From Paenibacillus sp. OVF10 (GTDB taxonomy: Bacteria > Bacillota > Bacilli > Paenibacillales > Paenibacillaceae): 64,000 bases of DNA. The notes under the pieces are model-generated. The model searched no databases and was not told the origin of the DNA. It saw nothing but the letters and a program-made list of their open reading frames with translations. Numbering within the stretch: position 1 is the first letter of the stretch; every line of letters begins with the position of its first letter. The DNA is taken from the NCBI GenBank assembly GCA_022836915.1, contig CP094668.1, positions 4,216,001 through 4,280,000 of the forward strand, read 5' to 3'. This document shows positions 1 to 8,552 of this stretch, in pieces. A program made the position numbers and the translations under genes.

Positions 1-500
1 GTGATTGCTGAACCTTCTGAGCGCACGATATTCTCCAGCGTGAAGAATAAGATGACGAAGGGTGAACCAATAAGCATAATCGTGACATACTCTTTCGTAA
101 ATCCAAAGGACTCTGGCGTTGCCCCCAGCCCATGAACGATTGGTTCGATCAGCGGGAGCCCAACGGCCATCACAATAATTCCGAGAACTAAACTACTGTA
201 AAAGGCGAATGAAGATACATGCTTCAAATCATCGACTTTTTTCTCTCCCAGCAAACGAGAGATGAATGTACCGCTACCTATACCAATTAAGTTGCCTAAC
301 GCCATAATAACCGCAAATAACGGTAAAGTTAGTGCGAGTGCAGTTAACATTGCCGTATTACCCAATGTGCCAAGGAAATAGGCATTCAAGATGGAGTAAA
401 TAACACTCATTGACGTGCCTAGCATCATTGGGACAGCAAAGTGAGCTACGGCTTTGGCGATTGGTGCTTTTTCAAAGTAATGGAGGTTTTCTGCATCCAT
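1..500 (-). CDS. MATE family efflux transporter (partial, C-terminal part outside window)
   Basis: The minus strand is open from an ATG at 498-500 to the window edge and gives about 166 residues with several long hydrophobic segments. The start reads MDAENLHYFEKAPIAKAV, followed by stretches such as VPMMLGTSMSVIY and GNLIGIGSGTFISRLLG that are typical of the first half of MATE (NorM/DinF-type) cation/drug antiporters. These act in the cytoplasmic membrane and exchange drugs for Na+ or H+. A GTG nine bases upstream is in frame and could also serve. The gene diverges from a TetR regulator across a region with repeated inverted motifs, so it is the likely target of that repressor. Family assignment is firm; the substrate is unknown. 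Confidence 0.85.
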   Translation of the reverse strand, partial: MDAENLHYFEKAPIAKAVAHFAVPMMLGTSMSVIYSILNAYFLGTLGNTAMLTALALTLPLFAVIMALGNLIGIGSGTFISRLLGEKKVDDLKHVSSFAFYSSLVLGIIVMAVGLPLIEPIVHGLGATPESFGFTKEYVTIMLIGSPFVILFFTLENIVRSEGSAI

Positions 501-533
501 GTGGGTCACTACTTTCTTCGTTAATATTGATCC

Positions 534-620
534 AATCTAACACCGTTAGATTGAACCTTACAGTGTTAGATGTTATCATGAACTTATGAACCTGTAAAGC
601 ATAAACTTACACTGTTAGAT
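534..620. promoter_or_regulatory. Operator cluster between MATE pump and tetR
   Basis: A perfect inverted repeat AATCTAAC-ACC-GTTAGATT lies at 534-552. Two related half-site motifs follow, CTTACAGTGTTAG (about 557-569) and CTTACACTGTTAG (606-618). The same TAACAnTGT/TGTTAGA core therefore recurs three times in the 136-bp divergent spacer. By analogy with tetR/tetA-type pairs, this is the presumed binding site of the adjacent TetR protein. The repeats are seen directly; the function is inferred. Confidence 0.6.
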
Positions 621-636
621 AAAAGGGCGGATACCG

Positions 637-1320
637 ATGAAAAAACAACAGCCTCAGATTTCGGAAGATAAGATTTTGGAAATTTCGTGGGAGCTTCTTG
701 GAGAAGAGGGCATCGAGAAATTCAGCATGAGACGATTGGCAGACAAACTGGGGATTCAGGCTCCATCTCTATACTGGTACTTTAAGAGCAAGCAGACACT
801 GTACCAGCGTCTCGCCAACCAGATATCTAAAATTATTCTGGACGAGTTTCACTCTGAAGGGGACTGGAAGGAGCAGATGGAGGGGCTTGCGGTGACGGTA
901 CGGAGTGTGCTCAGCAGATACCCGTGCTCCACACAGCTCATGATGATGACGCTGCCCCACGAGCCGGACATGATCCGCTTCACCAACCGCATGTTGCTCT
1001 GCATGGAATCAACACCATTAGAGCAAGAGCAGAAATTACAGGCCGTTCTTACACTGGTCAACTATGTATTTTATTTCGTACTGGACGATTATCAGCATCA
1101 GCGCAATATATCAGCCGTCCTTAAGGACCAGGAAGCACTTCAGGGTGAAGAGATGATACATCTTCTGGATTCTATGAGTGAGAAGGAAGCTGGTCTGTTC
1201 AGCAGGATGTATAAGAACGGTATGTTTGAGGTGATGGGAACCGACGGAGCTTTCGAGTTTGGCTTGAAGCTGATTTTGTTGGGAATTGAACAAGTTATAA
1301 AGAAACCCACCGAGAATTAA
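637..1320 (+). CDS. TetR/AcrR family transcriptional repressor
   Basis: A 227-residue protein with the N-terminal TetR helix-turn-helix at about residues 10-60 (ILEISWELLGEEGIEKFSM, then LADKLGIQAPSLYWYFKSK, where the SLYWYFKSK recognition helix is diagnostic). The rest is an all-helical ligand-binding part resembling the TetR C-terminal domain class. The ATG follows an AGGGCGG ribosome site. It is transcribed away from the MATE pump and probably represses both genes through the repeats between them until a drug-like ligand binds. The ligand cannot be told from sequence. Confidence 0.9.
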   Translation: MKKQQPQISEDKILEISWELLGEEGIEKFSMRRLADKLGIQAPSLYWYFKSKQTLYQRLANQISKIILDEFHSEGDWKEQMEGLAVTVRSVLSRYPCSTQLMMMTLPHEPDMIRFTNRMLLCMESTPLEQEQKLQAVLTLVNYVFYFVLDDYQHQRNISAVLKDQEALQGEEMIHLLDSMSEKEAGLFSRMYKNGMFEVMGTDGAFEFGLKLILLGIEQVIKKPTEN

Positions 1321-1340
1321 ACTCCGGTGGGTTTCTTCTT
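1303..1340. terminator. Bidirectional rho-independent terminator
   Basis: A 10-bp perfect stem AAACCCACCG (1303-1312) / CGGTGGGTTT (1325-1334) has a T-rich flank on the right and A-rich flank on the left. It overlaps the last codons of tetR and separates two convergent genes, so it probably serves both. Confidence 0.85.
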
Positions 1341-1356
1341 AATCAGCACGTTCATT

Positions 1357-2289
1357 TTATCCTAATTTCCTGAATCGATTGAAGCGAAGGAACTTAGGCC
1401 GTTGGATATTGTAGGATTTCAGGGCAAAGTACATCAGCATGCCTGACAACGTAATTAATCCGCCTATAAATTGAAAAGCAGAGATGGTTTCTCCCAACAA
1501 TAGATAAGCCAGCATAATGGCCAAAACGGGTTCACCGATAATGCCTACAGAAACCGTTGTTGCACCAATGGATTTGAGCAGCAGATTGAAAATGTACTGA
1601 CCAAAAATGGTGGGTATGATCGCAAGTAGGAGGAAATACAGCCAATCGGATGATTCGTAATTGATTAAAGAAAAGTTATTCAATAAACTGTAGACCAAAA
1701 GGACACTTCCGCCAATAATAAAAACAACAACACTATATATATTCGCGTCGATTTTCCGACTCACTTTCTGTCCCACCAGCATATACGCCGACACCAGAAT
1801 GGTTCCTACCAGTGACAGCGCGTCACCGATCAGAGCCTCTCTTGAAACGCCTATATCACCCCAGGCGATAATCACCGAACCGAATAGGGCGGTAATCAAA
1901 CATAGAATGGTACGTATACTCGCTCTTTCCTTAAACATAAAGTATGACCCGATCATCACAAACAAAGGTTGCAGCGCCAGAATGACCATGGAACTGGCCA
2001 CTGAAGTATACACCAGCGATTCCATCCAAAACAAGAAATATAGACCTAGTAGGAGGCCAGCCAGAAAAACGGTGCTCCAATCCTTTGAATTCATTTTTAA
2101 GAATCGGATCGTTTTCCACGGGATAAACGGAAGCATAATAATGGCTGATATATACAACCTGTACATACCGGCTATGGCGGTGGGAGTATCCGAAGATTTA
2201 ATCATGATTGAAGAGACGGATACCGACAAAATGGCAATAAACAGCAATACATAAGGATGAAAAAGCAGCGATGATTTAGTTTCTTTCAC
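1357..2289 (-). CDS. EamA/DMT family transporter
   Basis: About 310 residues with ten predicted membrane segments arranged as two EamA repeats; the second repeat ends with TVSVGIIGEPVLAIMLAY, a typical EamA signature. These proteins export metabolites or amino acids across the cytoplasmic membrane. I chose the GTG start at 2287-2289 because GGAGG lies five bases before it; the reading frame stays open to 2349 but without a good ribosome site. A divergent AraC-type regulator at 2445 is its likely controller. Substrate unknown. Confidence 0.85.
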   Translation of the reverse strand: MKETKSSLLFHPYVLLFIAILSVSVSSIMIKSSDTPTAIAGMYRLYISAIIMLPFIPWKTIRFLKMNSKDWSTVFLAGLLLGLYFLFWMESLVYTSVASSMVILALQPLFVMIGSYFMFKERASIRTILCLITALFGSVIIAWGDIGVSREALIGDALSLVGTILVSAYMLVGQKVSRKIDANIYSVVVFIIGGSVLLVYSLLNNFSLINYESSDWLYFLLLAIIPTIFGQYIFNLLLKSIGATTVSVGIIGEPVLAIMLAYLLLGETISAFQFIGGLITLSGMLMYFALKSYNIQRPKFLRFNRFRKLG

Positions 2290-2444
2290 ATATAAGCCTC
2301 CAAAAGTTCTTATCCGGTCGTCTGTGCACAGGCTCTTGTGATAAGTCAAAGATTTGATATAATAATATCATTATTTTTGAGAATTTCGTGCAATTAAATC
2401 ACTCTTTAATATAGATATATCGTCAAAGAAAGGAAGTTCATAGC

Positions 2445-3326
2445 ATGGTGAAGCAACTTTATGAGGATATTTTGTATTCCGATCTTTCGTTTCCTTATAT
2501 CATGTACACACATACACGTCATACAAGCATCCCCGAAGGCAGAGGGTTCAACGATCTGCATTGGCACGAGGATCTACAGATCACTTTAGTCACAAAAGGG
2601 AAGCTGGTTATTCAGATAAATGGAATTGATCATACATTGGAAACGGGTCAGGCGATCCTGATCAACAAGAGAATTCTTCATATCACAACAGAGCTGACAC
2701 ATGATGGTGAATATGTTAGTTTCAATTTTCCCGAAAAGCTATTAGCCTTTCATGTAGACAGTGCAATGGAAAAAAATTATGTACTTCCTTATACGAATTC
2801 TTCTTTGGTTTCGCTCGTGATTAGAAGAGATTCGGAGTGGGAAACGCAAATATTAGACATGCTTTGGGCAATGAGGGAGATGTTTAATTCAGAGAAAACA
2901 TGGGGATGGCAATATGAAATTTCAATTAAAACGGTACAACTATGGTTTATATTGATATCCAACATTTCGATCCCTTCCGAGGAAACCCCAAGAAGCGAGA
3001 AGCGTCAGCAGGAAAGACTACAGTTAATGCTCAGTTTCATTCACCAAAATTACGCTCATCCGGTTACACTTCGTGAGATTGCTGATGTTGCGCATTTGAG
3101 CATTTCAGAGTGCACCAGATGTTTTAAGAAAATGGCTCATATGACGCCATACGAGTATCTAATCAAATATCGGATTAATAAGAGTAAAGTTCTCTTAACA
3201 TCAACAAATGATTCAATAACCGAGATCGCTCAGAAAGTAGGCTTTAATCACGTGAACCACTTTATTCAGTCTTTTAAAAAGCACGAGGAAAAAACACCAA
3301 AAGAGTTTCGCAACTCAAGAAGATGA
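2445..3326 (+). CDS. AraC family transcriptional regulator with cupin sensor domain
   Basis: 293 residues. The N-terminal part (about 20-130) looks like an AraC-type cupin: NDLHWHEDLQITLVTKGKL, then GQAILINKRILH. The C-terminal 100 residues hold two helix-turn-helix motifs (LREIADVAHLSISECTRCFKK and ITEIAQKVGFNHVNHFIQSF), the classic AraC/XylS DNA-binding unit. The ribosome site AAAGGAAG precedes the ATG. Divergent orientation to the EamA exporter suggests it activates that gene in response to a small molecule. Confidence 0.9.
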   Translation: MVKQLYEDILYSDLSFPYIMYTHTRHTSIPEGRGFNDLHWHEDLQITLVTKGKLVIQINGIDHTLETGQAILINKRILHITTELTHDGEYVSFNFPEKLLAFHVDSAMEKNYVLPYTNSSLVSLVIRRDSEWETQILDMLWAMREMFNSEKTWGWQYEISIKTVQLWFILISNISIPSEETPRSEKRQQERLQLMLSFIHQNYAHPVTLREIADVAHLSISECTRCFKKMAHMTPYEYLIKYRINKSKVLLTSTNDSITEIAQKVGFNHVNHFIQSFKKHEEKTPKEFRNSRR

Positions 3327-3350
3327 TACTGAGATAACAGAGACTATAGA

Positions 3351-3386
3351 AAAACGCCAGTGACCTTAAACAAGGACCGGCGTTTT
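3351..3386. terminator. Bidirectional rho-independent terminator
   Basis: An imperfect stem AAAACGCC...GGCGTTTT with inner pairing (GACCTT/AAGGAC) is flanked by A and T runs between the convergent araC-type and VOC genes. Confidence 0.75.
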
Positions 3387-3390
3387 AATA

Positions 3391-3792
3391 TTAGTTCTTA
3401 GGCATTTTGCTCTCATCCATGTATAGCAGGTTCCAGCGGTGACCGTCCAGGTCGGCAAATCCCGCGCCGTACATCCAGCCGTCTATCTCACCCGGCTTGC
3501 CAAAGATGGTTCCTCCAGCTAACTCGACTTTTTCAATAAAAGCATCAACTTCTTCTCTGCTGTCAGCACCAATGGAAAATATCACTTCTGCGCTATGGGA
3601 AGTATCTGCGGTTTTGGCACCTGTAAATTTCTCAAATGTTGCGTCCGGAAAAAGGAGAATCGTTGTTGAGCCTATGACAAGCTGAGCTCTCTCGTTGCCA
3701 ACATGCTCCCCATGGAATCCAATCTCATTGAAAAAGGTATTGGATTTCACAACATCTTTCACCGGCAGGTTCATCCAGATTTTTTGTGACAT
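3391..3792 (-). CDS. VOC family (glyoxalase/bleomycin-resistance fold) protein
   Basis: 133 residues, the usual single-chain length for VOC proteins. The start IWMNLPVKDVVKSNTFFNEIGF and the end FADLDGHRWNLLYMDES match the YybH/PhnB-like VOC group, in which paired beta-alpha-beta-beta-beta units bind a metal or small molecule. The ribosome site GGAGGCTACTGCC precedes the ATG. Monocistronic, bounded by a terminator. The precise reaction cannot be assigned; such proteins include dioxygenases, isomerases and antibiotic-binding proteins. Confidence 0.85.
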   Translation of the reverse strand: MSQKIWMNLPVKDVVKSNTFFNEIGFHGEHVGNERAQLVIGSTTILLFPDATFEKFTGAKTADTSHSAEVIFSIGADSREEVDAFIEKVELAGGTIFGKPGEIDGWMYGAGFADLDGHRWNLLYMDESKMPKN

Positions 3793-3963
3793 GGCAGTAG
3801 CCTCCTAGAGTATATTTTCGACACTCTTACTATACTCTACCTAAATTCAAAATTACATAATCGGGTATATACGATTATGTGAGAGTTAGAAATAACTAAT
3901 ATAATGAAGGATGATTTAGAGAAATGAAATCCGAATCGTTCTAATCAGTTCAGAATCCAAAAC

Positions 3964-3995
3964 AAAAGAGCAATCTCCAATGAGGTTGCTCTTTT
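3964..3995 (-). terminator. Rho-independent terminator of the SufR-like gene
   Basis: A perfect 10-bp stem AAAAGAGCAA (3964-3973) / TTGCTCTTTT (3986-3995) lies directly downstream of the minus-strand regulator, which ends at 3998. Confidence 0.85.
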
Positions 3996-3997
3996 GG

Positions 3998-4657
3998 TCA
4001 TGGCTTATTTTGCCTAACGCTGTATACGCAGTTTCTTCCTCCGGCTAGAATGTATTCTCCCCGTTCAATATGAACATTATCGCCTAGAACTGTTTTGAAT
4101 AAATGTAACTCATTCTTGCATAACCCGGTACATACCGCGGCCGCTTCACAGATGGGGCAATGCTTCTCAATGAGTAGGAGACTGCCATCATCCTGCTCCT
4201 TAACCTCGGCCATATAACCTTCATTCGTACGAATTTCGGCCAATTTCTCCAATCTCTCTCTAACCCCTGATGCATCGCCAAGATGCTGAAGATATTGTTC
4301 TTGCATATTTTTATTTCGAACATCCAGCAGCTTGTCCAGCCCTTCATGACCAAAAGCTTCTTTCATTGAATTGATGAGGCTGACGGATAAATCGGAATAT
4401 CCACTTGGAAAAAAACGATTAGCCGCGGGAGTTAGTATCCATAGCTTGGTGGGGCGACCCATGGGACGGGCCTCTTCCACAGTGGTAACCAATCCTTCTC
4501 CTTTTAGCGCATTTAGATGTTGACGAATAGCCATTCCGGATAACGAAAACTGAGAGGAGAGAGTGACAACATCCATTCCTCCGCGCTCTTTTAACAAATT
4601 AATAATTGCTCTCCGGGTACTGGTCGAGACATCCTTTTTAGTTTGATTTCCGCTCAT
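3998..4657 (-). CDS. SufR-like winged-helix regulator with C-terminal cysteine cluster
   Basis: 219 residues. Residues 10-75 form a DeoR/ArsR-like winged helix (STRRAIINLLKERGGMDVVT, then LSGMAIRQHLNALKGEGLV). The C-terminal half carries Cys167, Cys170, Cys176 and Cys180 in HCPICEAAAVCTGLC plus Cys210 in GGRNCVYSV. This layout matches the cysteine set used by SufR-type Fe-S repressors, so an iron-sulfur or redox sensor is likely. It is divergent from an MFS/HxlR/HesB operon across a spacer containing two similar inverted repeats, which makes it the probable repressor of that operon. The Fe-S cofactor is inferred, not shown. Confidence 0.8.
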   Translation of the reverse strand: MSGNQTKKDVSTSTRRAIINLLKERGGMDVVTLSSQFSLSGMAIRQHLNALKGEGLVTTVEEARPMGRPTKLWILTPAANRFFPSGYSDLSVSLINSMKEAFGHEGLDKLLDVRNKNMQEQYLQHLGDASGVRERLEKLAEIRTNEGYMAEVKEQDDGSLLLIEKHCPICEAAAVCTGLCKNELHLFKTVLGDNVHIERGEYILAGGRNCVYSVRQNKP

Positions 4658-4706
4658 GGTGCACCTCCTTGTGACGCAACTGAATCTACATAACTAACTA
4701 CATTTT

Positions 4707-4769
4707 AAACAAAAATGTTGACAAAGTCAAAGTCGAACTGTAGCTTAGACATTATAAACAAAAATGTTT
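4707..4769. promoter_or_regulatory. Promoter with paired AAACA-N4-TGTTT inverted repeats
   Basis: Two copies of the same inverted repeat lie in the divergent spacer: AAACAAAAATGTTG (4707-4720) and AAACAAAAATGTTT (4756-4769). The first overlaps a consensus -35 TTGACA (4718-4723) that would drive the MFS gene rightward; the matching -10 is poor. The spacing of 49 bases between repeat starts is close to five helical turns, which would suit cooperative binding or looping by the SufR-like protein. Confidence 0.6.
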
Positions 4770-4823
4770 ACTAAGTATCCGGATACGATGTATACATACC
4801 AATTTTCTTGGAGGTCACATTTC

Positions 4824-6179
4824 ATGTCGTCTAATCATCAAAGTATTTTCAGCCCGCGTTATTTTGCATTGTCCATAGGAATTATTTTGTCAGTGATGGC
4901 CGTTGGATTTGAAGGTCTATCCGTCACCACCATTGCTCCTTCAATTGCTGGTGACTTAAACGGTCTTAGCCTGTTCGGGTGGATATTCAGTACCTATCTG
5001 CTTGCGCAGATTATCGGGACGCTGGTCGTCGGTCGGATCATTGATAAAAGAGGACCTGCAGCACCGTTCACTTTTGCACTTCTGTTGTTTATCTTAGGGC
5101 TGATCGCTGCCGCAACCGCAGGCGATATGTATACCATGATAGGATCACGGGCTCTGCAGGGTTTGGGTGCCGGAGCTATGATGACTTGTGTGTATACGGC
5201 TATATCCTTAAGTTACCCGGATGAGTTACGTGCCAAAATTCTTGGAGCCTTTGGTACTGCCTATGTTCTTCCGTCCATGCTTGGTCCATATGTAGCCGGT
5301 CTTATCGCAGATCAGTGGTCCTGGCGCTTTGTTTTCTGGGGGATCTTACCCGTGCTGGTGGTTTCAGCGTTGCTCAGTTTACCTGCCTTCAGGAAATTAA
5401 AAGTGCAGAAGACGGGAGGAGAGCGGATCTTCATCCACTTGGATGGCGTTACTCTTAACGTTAGGTACAGGGATCTTCCTGGTTGGTCTAAGTATGTTAC
5501 CGAGCATTATGGGATTTGTTTTAGTCGTGATTGGCCTGGTATTGATGTTATTTCCGCTCCGTAAATTGCTTCCGAAGGGAACACTTACGTTGCGAAGAGG
5601 TATGCCAGCAATTCTGGCAACACGTGGGTTGTTCTTTGCTGCCTATACCAGCACACAAAATTTCCTGGTATTAGCTCTAATCGACGTGAAAGGAATTACA
5701 CCTTCACAGGCCGGATTAATTGTCGCGAGTGCTGCATTAAGTTGGTGTATCATTGCGTATCTGCAAGGACGATGGGATGCGGCAGATCAGGGCAGTGGAC
5801 GTCATATGAGAATCATTCTGGGGGTATTGCTGCTTGCGATAGGGATTGCCATCGTATTTTGGGTACCTGTTGTGACCGTAACCATTGCAGTTATTGGTCA
5901 GATCATTGCAGGAGTTGGTATTGGATTGGCGCATCCGATTAGCGGTGTTGTCGCATTTTCTCAAACGGGGAAGAAGGTGTGGGCCAAACCTCAGCCAATC
6001 TGCAATTTGCAGATTCTTTTACACCTGGCGTAGTGATTGGCATTGGTGGTTCCATTCTTGTCGTGTGTCAGGCAGGCGGGATGTCACTTCAATCCGGCTT
6101 AATTGTAGCCATGGGTTTCCATCTCTTGTTGATCGTCACGAGTATCATTGCCAGCACTCGGATCTCACCACGCGGATGA
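4824..6179 (+). CDS. MFS drug efflux transporter (frame-disrupted)
   Basis: Across two frame changes this is a ~451-residue multi-pass MFS pump of the DHA type. It has the motif-A-like GRIIDKRGPAAPF after segment 2 and RALQGLGAGAMMTCVYTAI in segment 4. The start ATG at 4824 has GGAGG upstream; a longer reading frame back to 4764 lacks a ribosome site. The first break (about 5413-5424) looks like one extra base, the second (about 5965-5970, in a GGGG run) like one missing base. Restored, it aligns throughout with the second MFS gene at 7057-8482. It heads an operon with an HxlR regulator and a HesB-type gene. True pseudogene or sequencing error cannot be settled here; I favour error. Confidence 0.8.
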
Positions 6180-6191
6180 GTAAGAAAGTGG

Positions 6192-6539
6192 GTGTACAGA
6201 CCATTGTTCACTGAAGATCCGAATAAACTATTTACAGCTTATCGCATCATCGGGACGAAATGGACGATCCATATTTTATGTGCTCTGTCTCAAGGCCCGA
6301 AGAGATTCGGTGAAATATTCGAAAGTATTCCTTCCATTTCCGAAATGATCCTCTCCAGACGTTTAAAGGGTCTTCAACATGATCATTTGGTCAAAAGAAC
6401 AATACTGACACTCCCTACACAAATTATTTATGAACTTACGCCAAAAGGAGCTGCTCTTGCGACATTCATACCCTGTCTAATGGACTGGGATACCAAATTT
6501 CAAAATGATACCACCGGGAGGAATAAAGATGATTATTGA
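6192..6539 (+). CDS. HxlR family transcriptional regulator
   Basis: 115 residues with the HxlR winged-helix pattern: IIGTKWTIHILCALSQGPKRF, then SISEMILSRRLKGLQHDHLV and YELTPKGAAL. HxlR proteins are redox- or drug-responsive regulators; the usual Cys near the N-terminus is not present in the part read here. I give the GTG at 6192 as start, but it has only a weak ribosome site. An ATG at 6176 overlaps the upstream stop as ATGA and would be in frame if one G in the run at 6190-6192 were an overcall. It overlaps the next gene by 11 bases, so it is co-transcribed and probably translationally coupled. Confidence 0.75.
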   Translation: MYRPLFTEDPNKLFTAYRIIGTKWTIHILCALSQGPKRFGEIFESIPSISEMILSRRLKGLQHDHLVKRTILTLPTQIIYELTPKGAALATFIPCLMDWDTKFQNDTTGRNKDDY

Positions 6540-6887
6540 GGTCAGTGATACAGCATCGGACAAAATCGTTGAGATCTTATCAAGTGCGGATATCCAAAAT
6601 GCCTTCCTTAGAGTAGGCGTTGATGAAGGGGATGCAGTGGTTTATCTTATACCCTTATCGTGGATGAACAGCAGGCAGAAGAAGACATTGTGTTAAATAA
6701 AAAGCAATTTAAGATATTGGTGCACGCAAACAGTATTCCATATATTGATGGTCTTGAGATTGACTATGAAGAGAGCGGAATGTTAGGTGGATTCACCATG
6801 AATAATCCAAATGCCAAAGTTTCGTGTGGATGCGGGGCCAGTTTCAGAATGGCCAATCATCGTGGTGAAGTGAAAAAATGTGATTAA
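6529..6887 (+). CDS. HesB/IscA-type iron-sulfur protein (frame-disrupted)
   Basis: Restored length is 119 residues. The N-terminus (MIIEVSDTASDKIVEIL) and C-terminal DYEESGMLGGFTMNNPNA and SCGCGASFR are the A-type Fe-S carrier signature. A single G added to the GGGG run at 6628-6631 converts a nonsense stretch into VDEGGCSGLSYTLIVDEQ, which restores the first of the three conserved cysteines. That is strong evidence that the break is a base-call error. The ATG follows GGGAGGAATAAAG. Such proteins bind and pass on [2Fe-2S] or [4Fe-4S] clusters. Its place behind an efflux pump, and opposite a SufR-like sensor, suggests a redox or Fe-S stress response. Confidence 0.85.
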
Positions 6888-7056
6888 AATGGCATATTTT
6901 CAAGCAAAATCTCCTATTGAACATGGGAATTCTATTCTAAATCATGATCTTACTTTTTAAACATCTAAATTTACAAAGTATGAAACTTGATGTATATTCA
7001 GGAAGAATTTAAAGGTTTATTTTACCATATTATCCATCAAGTTATGGAGGTGTAGA

Positions 7057-8482
7057 AGACAAACAACAATCAGATTGGGATTTTTGATGCTCAGTACAGG
7101 GCGCCTACAATTGGGATTATGCTGGTTCTGTCAACCGTAGCTTTCGAAGGACTGGCTATCACAACGATTGCCGCGAAAATGGCACAAAGTTTAGAGGGCA
7201 TTCATTTATACGGTTGGATCTTCAGCGCATTTTTGTTATCTCAGCTCATTGGAACTTTGGTTATGGGTCAGCAGATTGACAAGCGCGGCGTTTTTACATC
7301 CATGCTGATATCTTTTAGTGTTTTTGTGTTAGGAACTGTAGTCTCCGCTGTCTCTTTCGACATGCACATGCTTATTGCCGGAAGAGCCCTTCAAGGTTTT
7401 GGAGCGGGGGCCCTGATCACATGTGTTTATACCTGTGTGACGTTACATTATCCAGATACACTTCGTACTCAAATCCTGGCCGCATTCTCTATGGCATTTG
7501 TCCTGCCTACCTTAATCGGACCTTATGCAGCAGGCCTTATTGCTTCCTACATCTCGTGGCGATATGTTTTCTGGATTGTTTTACCCTTGATCGGAATAGC
7601 GTTGAGTCTCACATTCCGTTCTTTCCGTAATTTGCAGCTTCAGCAAGATCTCACAGGTCCAGCGCGAGCAACCGACTCAAAGATTATGTATGCGATTCTG
7701 CTTGCCGTTGGAACGGGGCTATTACTCACAGGACTTGGTATGATTACCGATTGGAAAGGTATCGTACTCACTTTGGGTGGATTAGTCGTCATGATCACAC
7801 CAATGCGTAAATTGCTGCCTGTGGGGACGTTTTCGGTAAAAAAGGATTGCCTGCTACTTTGGTTTCGAGAGGGCTATATGTTGCTTGTTATTTTACAACG
7901 GAAAGTTTTGTGATCTTGGCACTAACCGAAGTGAAGGGGTTATCAGCTGACCTTGCTGGCCTCATTGTAGCAGCAGGCTCCCTGAGCTGGTCCGCCGCAG
8001 CGTGGTTGCAAGCCAAGCTTGATGCACGAGATCAAGGTCGTGCCCGAAAGGGCAGGGTCATGACGGGCATTGGGATTATGATCGTTGGAACTGCACTTGT
8101 GATCCTGGCTCTTATTTTGACGGACGGCGGGATTATACTCATCCTTCTCTCACAAATGATTACAGGGTTTGGTGTTGGTTTGGCCAACCCTACAACGGCA
8201 GCCATTGCTTTACAACATGCCTTGCCCAGGAAAGAGGGAGAAATGTCCGCCAATCTGCAATTTGTGGATTCCTTCTATATGGGAGTAAGCATTGGCGTTG
8301 GTGGCGCTCTGATTGCCTTGTCCGAAACGTTACAGTGGGGCATATCGACAGGTGTTTTGATCGTGTTAACACTGCAATTACTTTGGGTCTTGTTAAGTTT
8401 CTTAGCGTCACTACGAATTACCAAACTCGTTCATCAAGAACATCATCCAATCAACCAAGTGAAGGATAACATCTCCATGTAA
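7057..8482 (+). CDS. MFS drug efflux transporter, second paralogue (frame-disrupted)
   Basis: About 475 residues when restored. It is paralogous to the pump at 4824: both have AFEGLAITTIA/GFEGLSVTTIA in segment 1, RALQGFGAGALITCVYTCV in segment 4 and MSANLQFVDSF near the end. Two one-base losses are evident. Adding an A to the run 7838-7843 joins LLPVGTFSVKK to GLPATLVSRGL. Adding a T between 7057 and 7058 turns AGACA into ATG-ACA exactly six bases after GGAGG and gives MTNNNQIGIFDAQ, which matches the paralogue's N-terminus. Without that T the first start is an ATG at 7119 inside the first membrane segment. It lies 70 bp upstream of a glycosyltransferase gene, probably in the same operon. 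Confidence 0.8.
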
Positions 8483-8552
8483 CGGATGACGACCGCATCG
8501 TAAAATACATCACGAAGAACGGGGGGACTAATTGCATTGGGAGGTGGATAAG

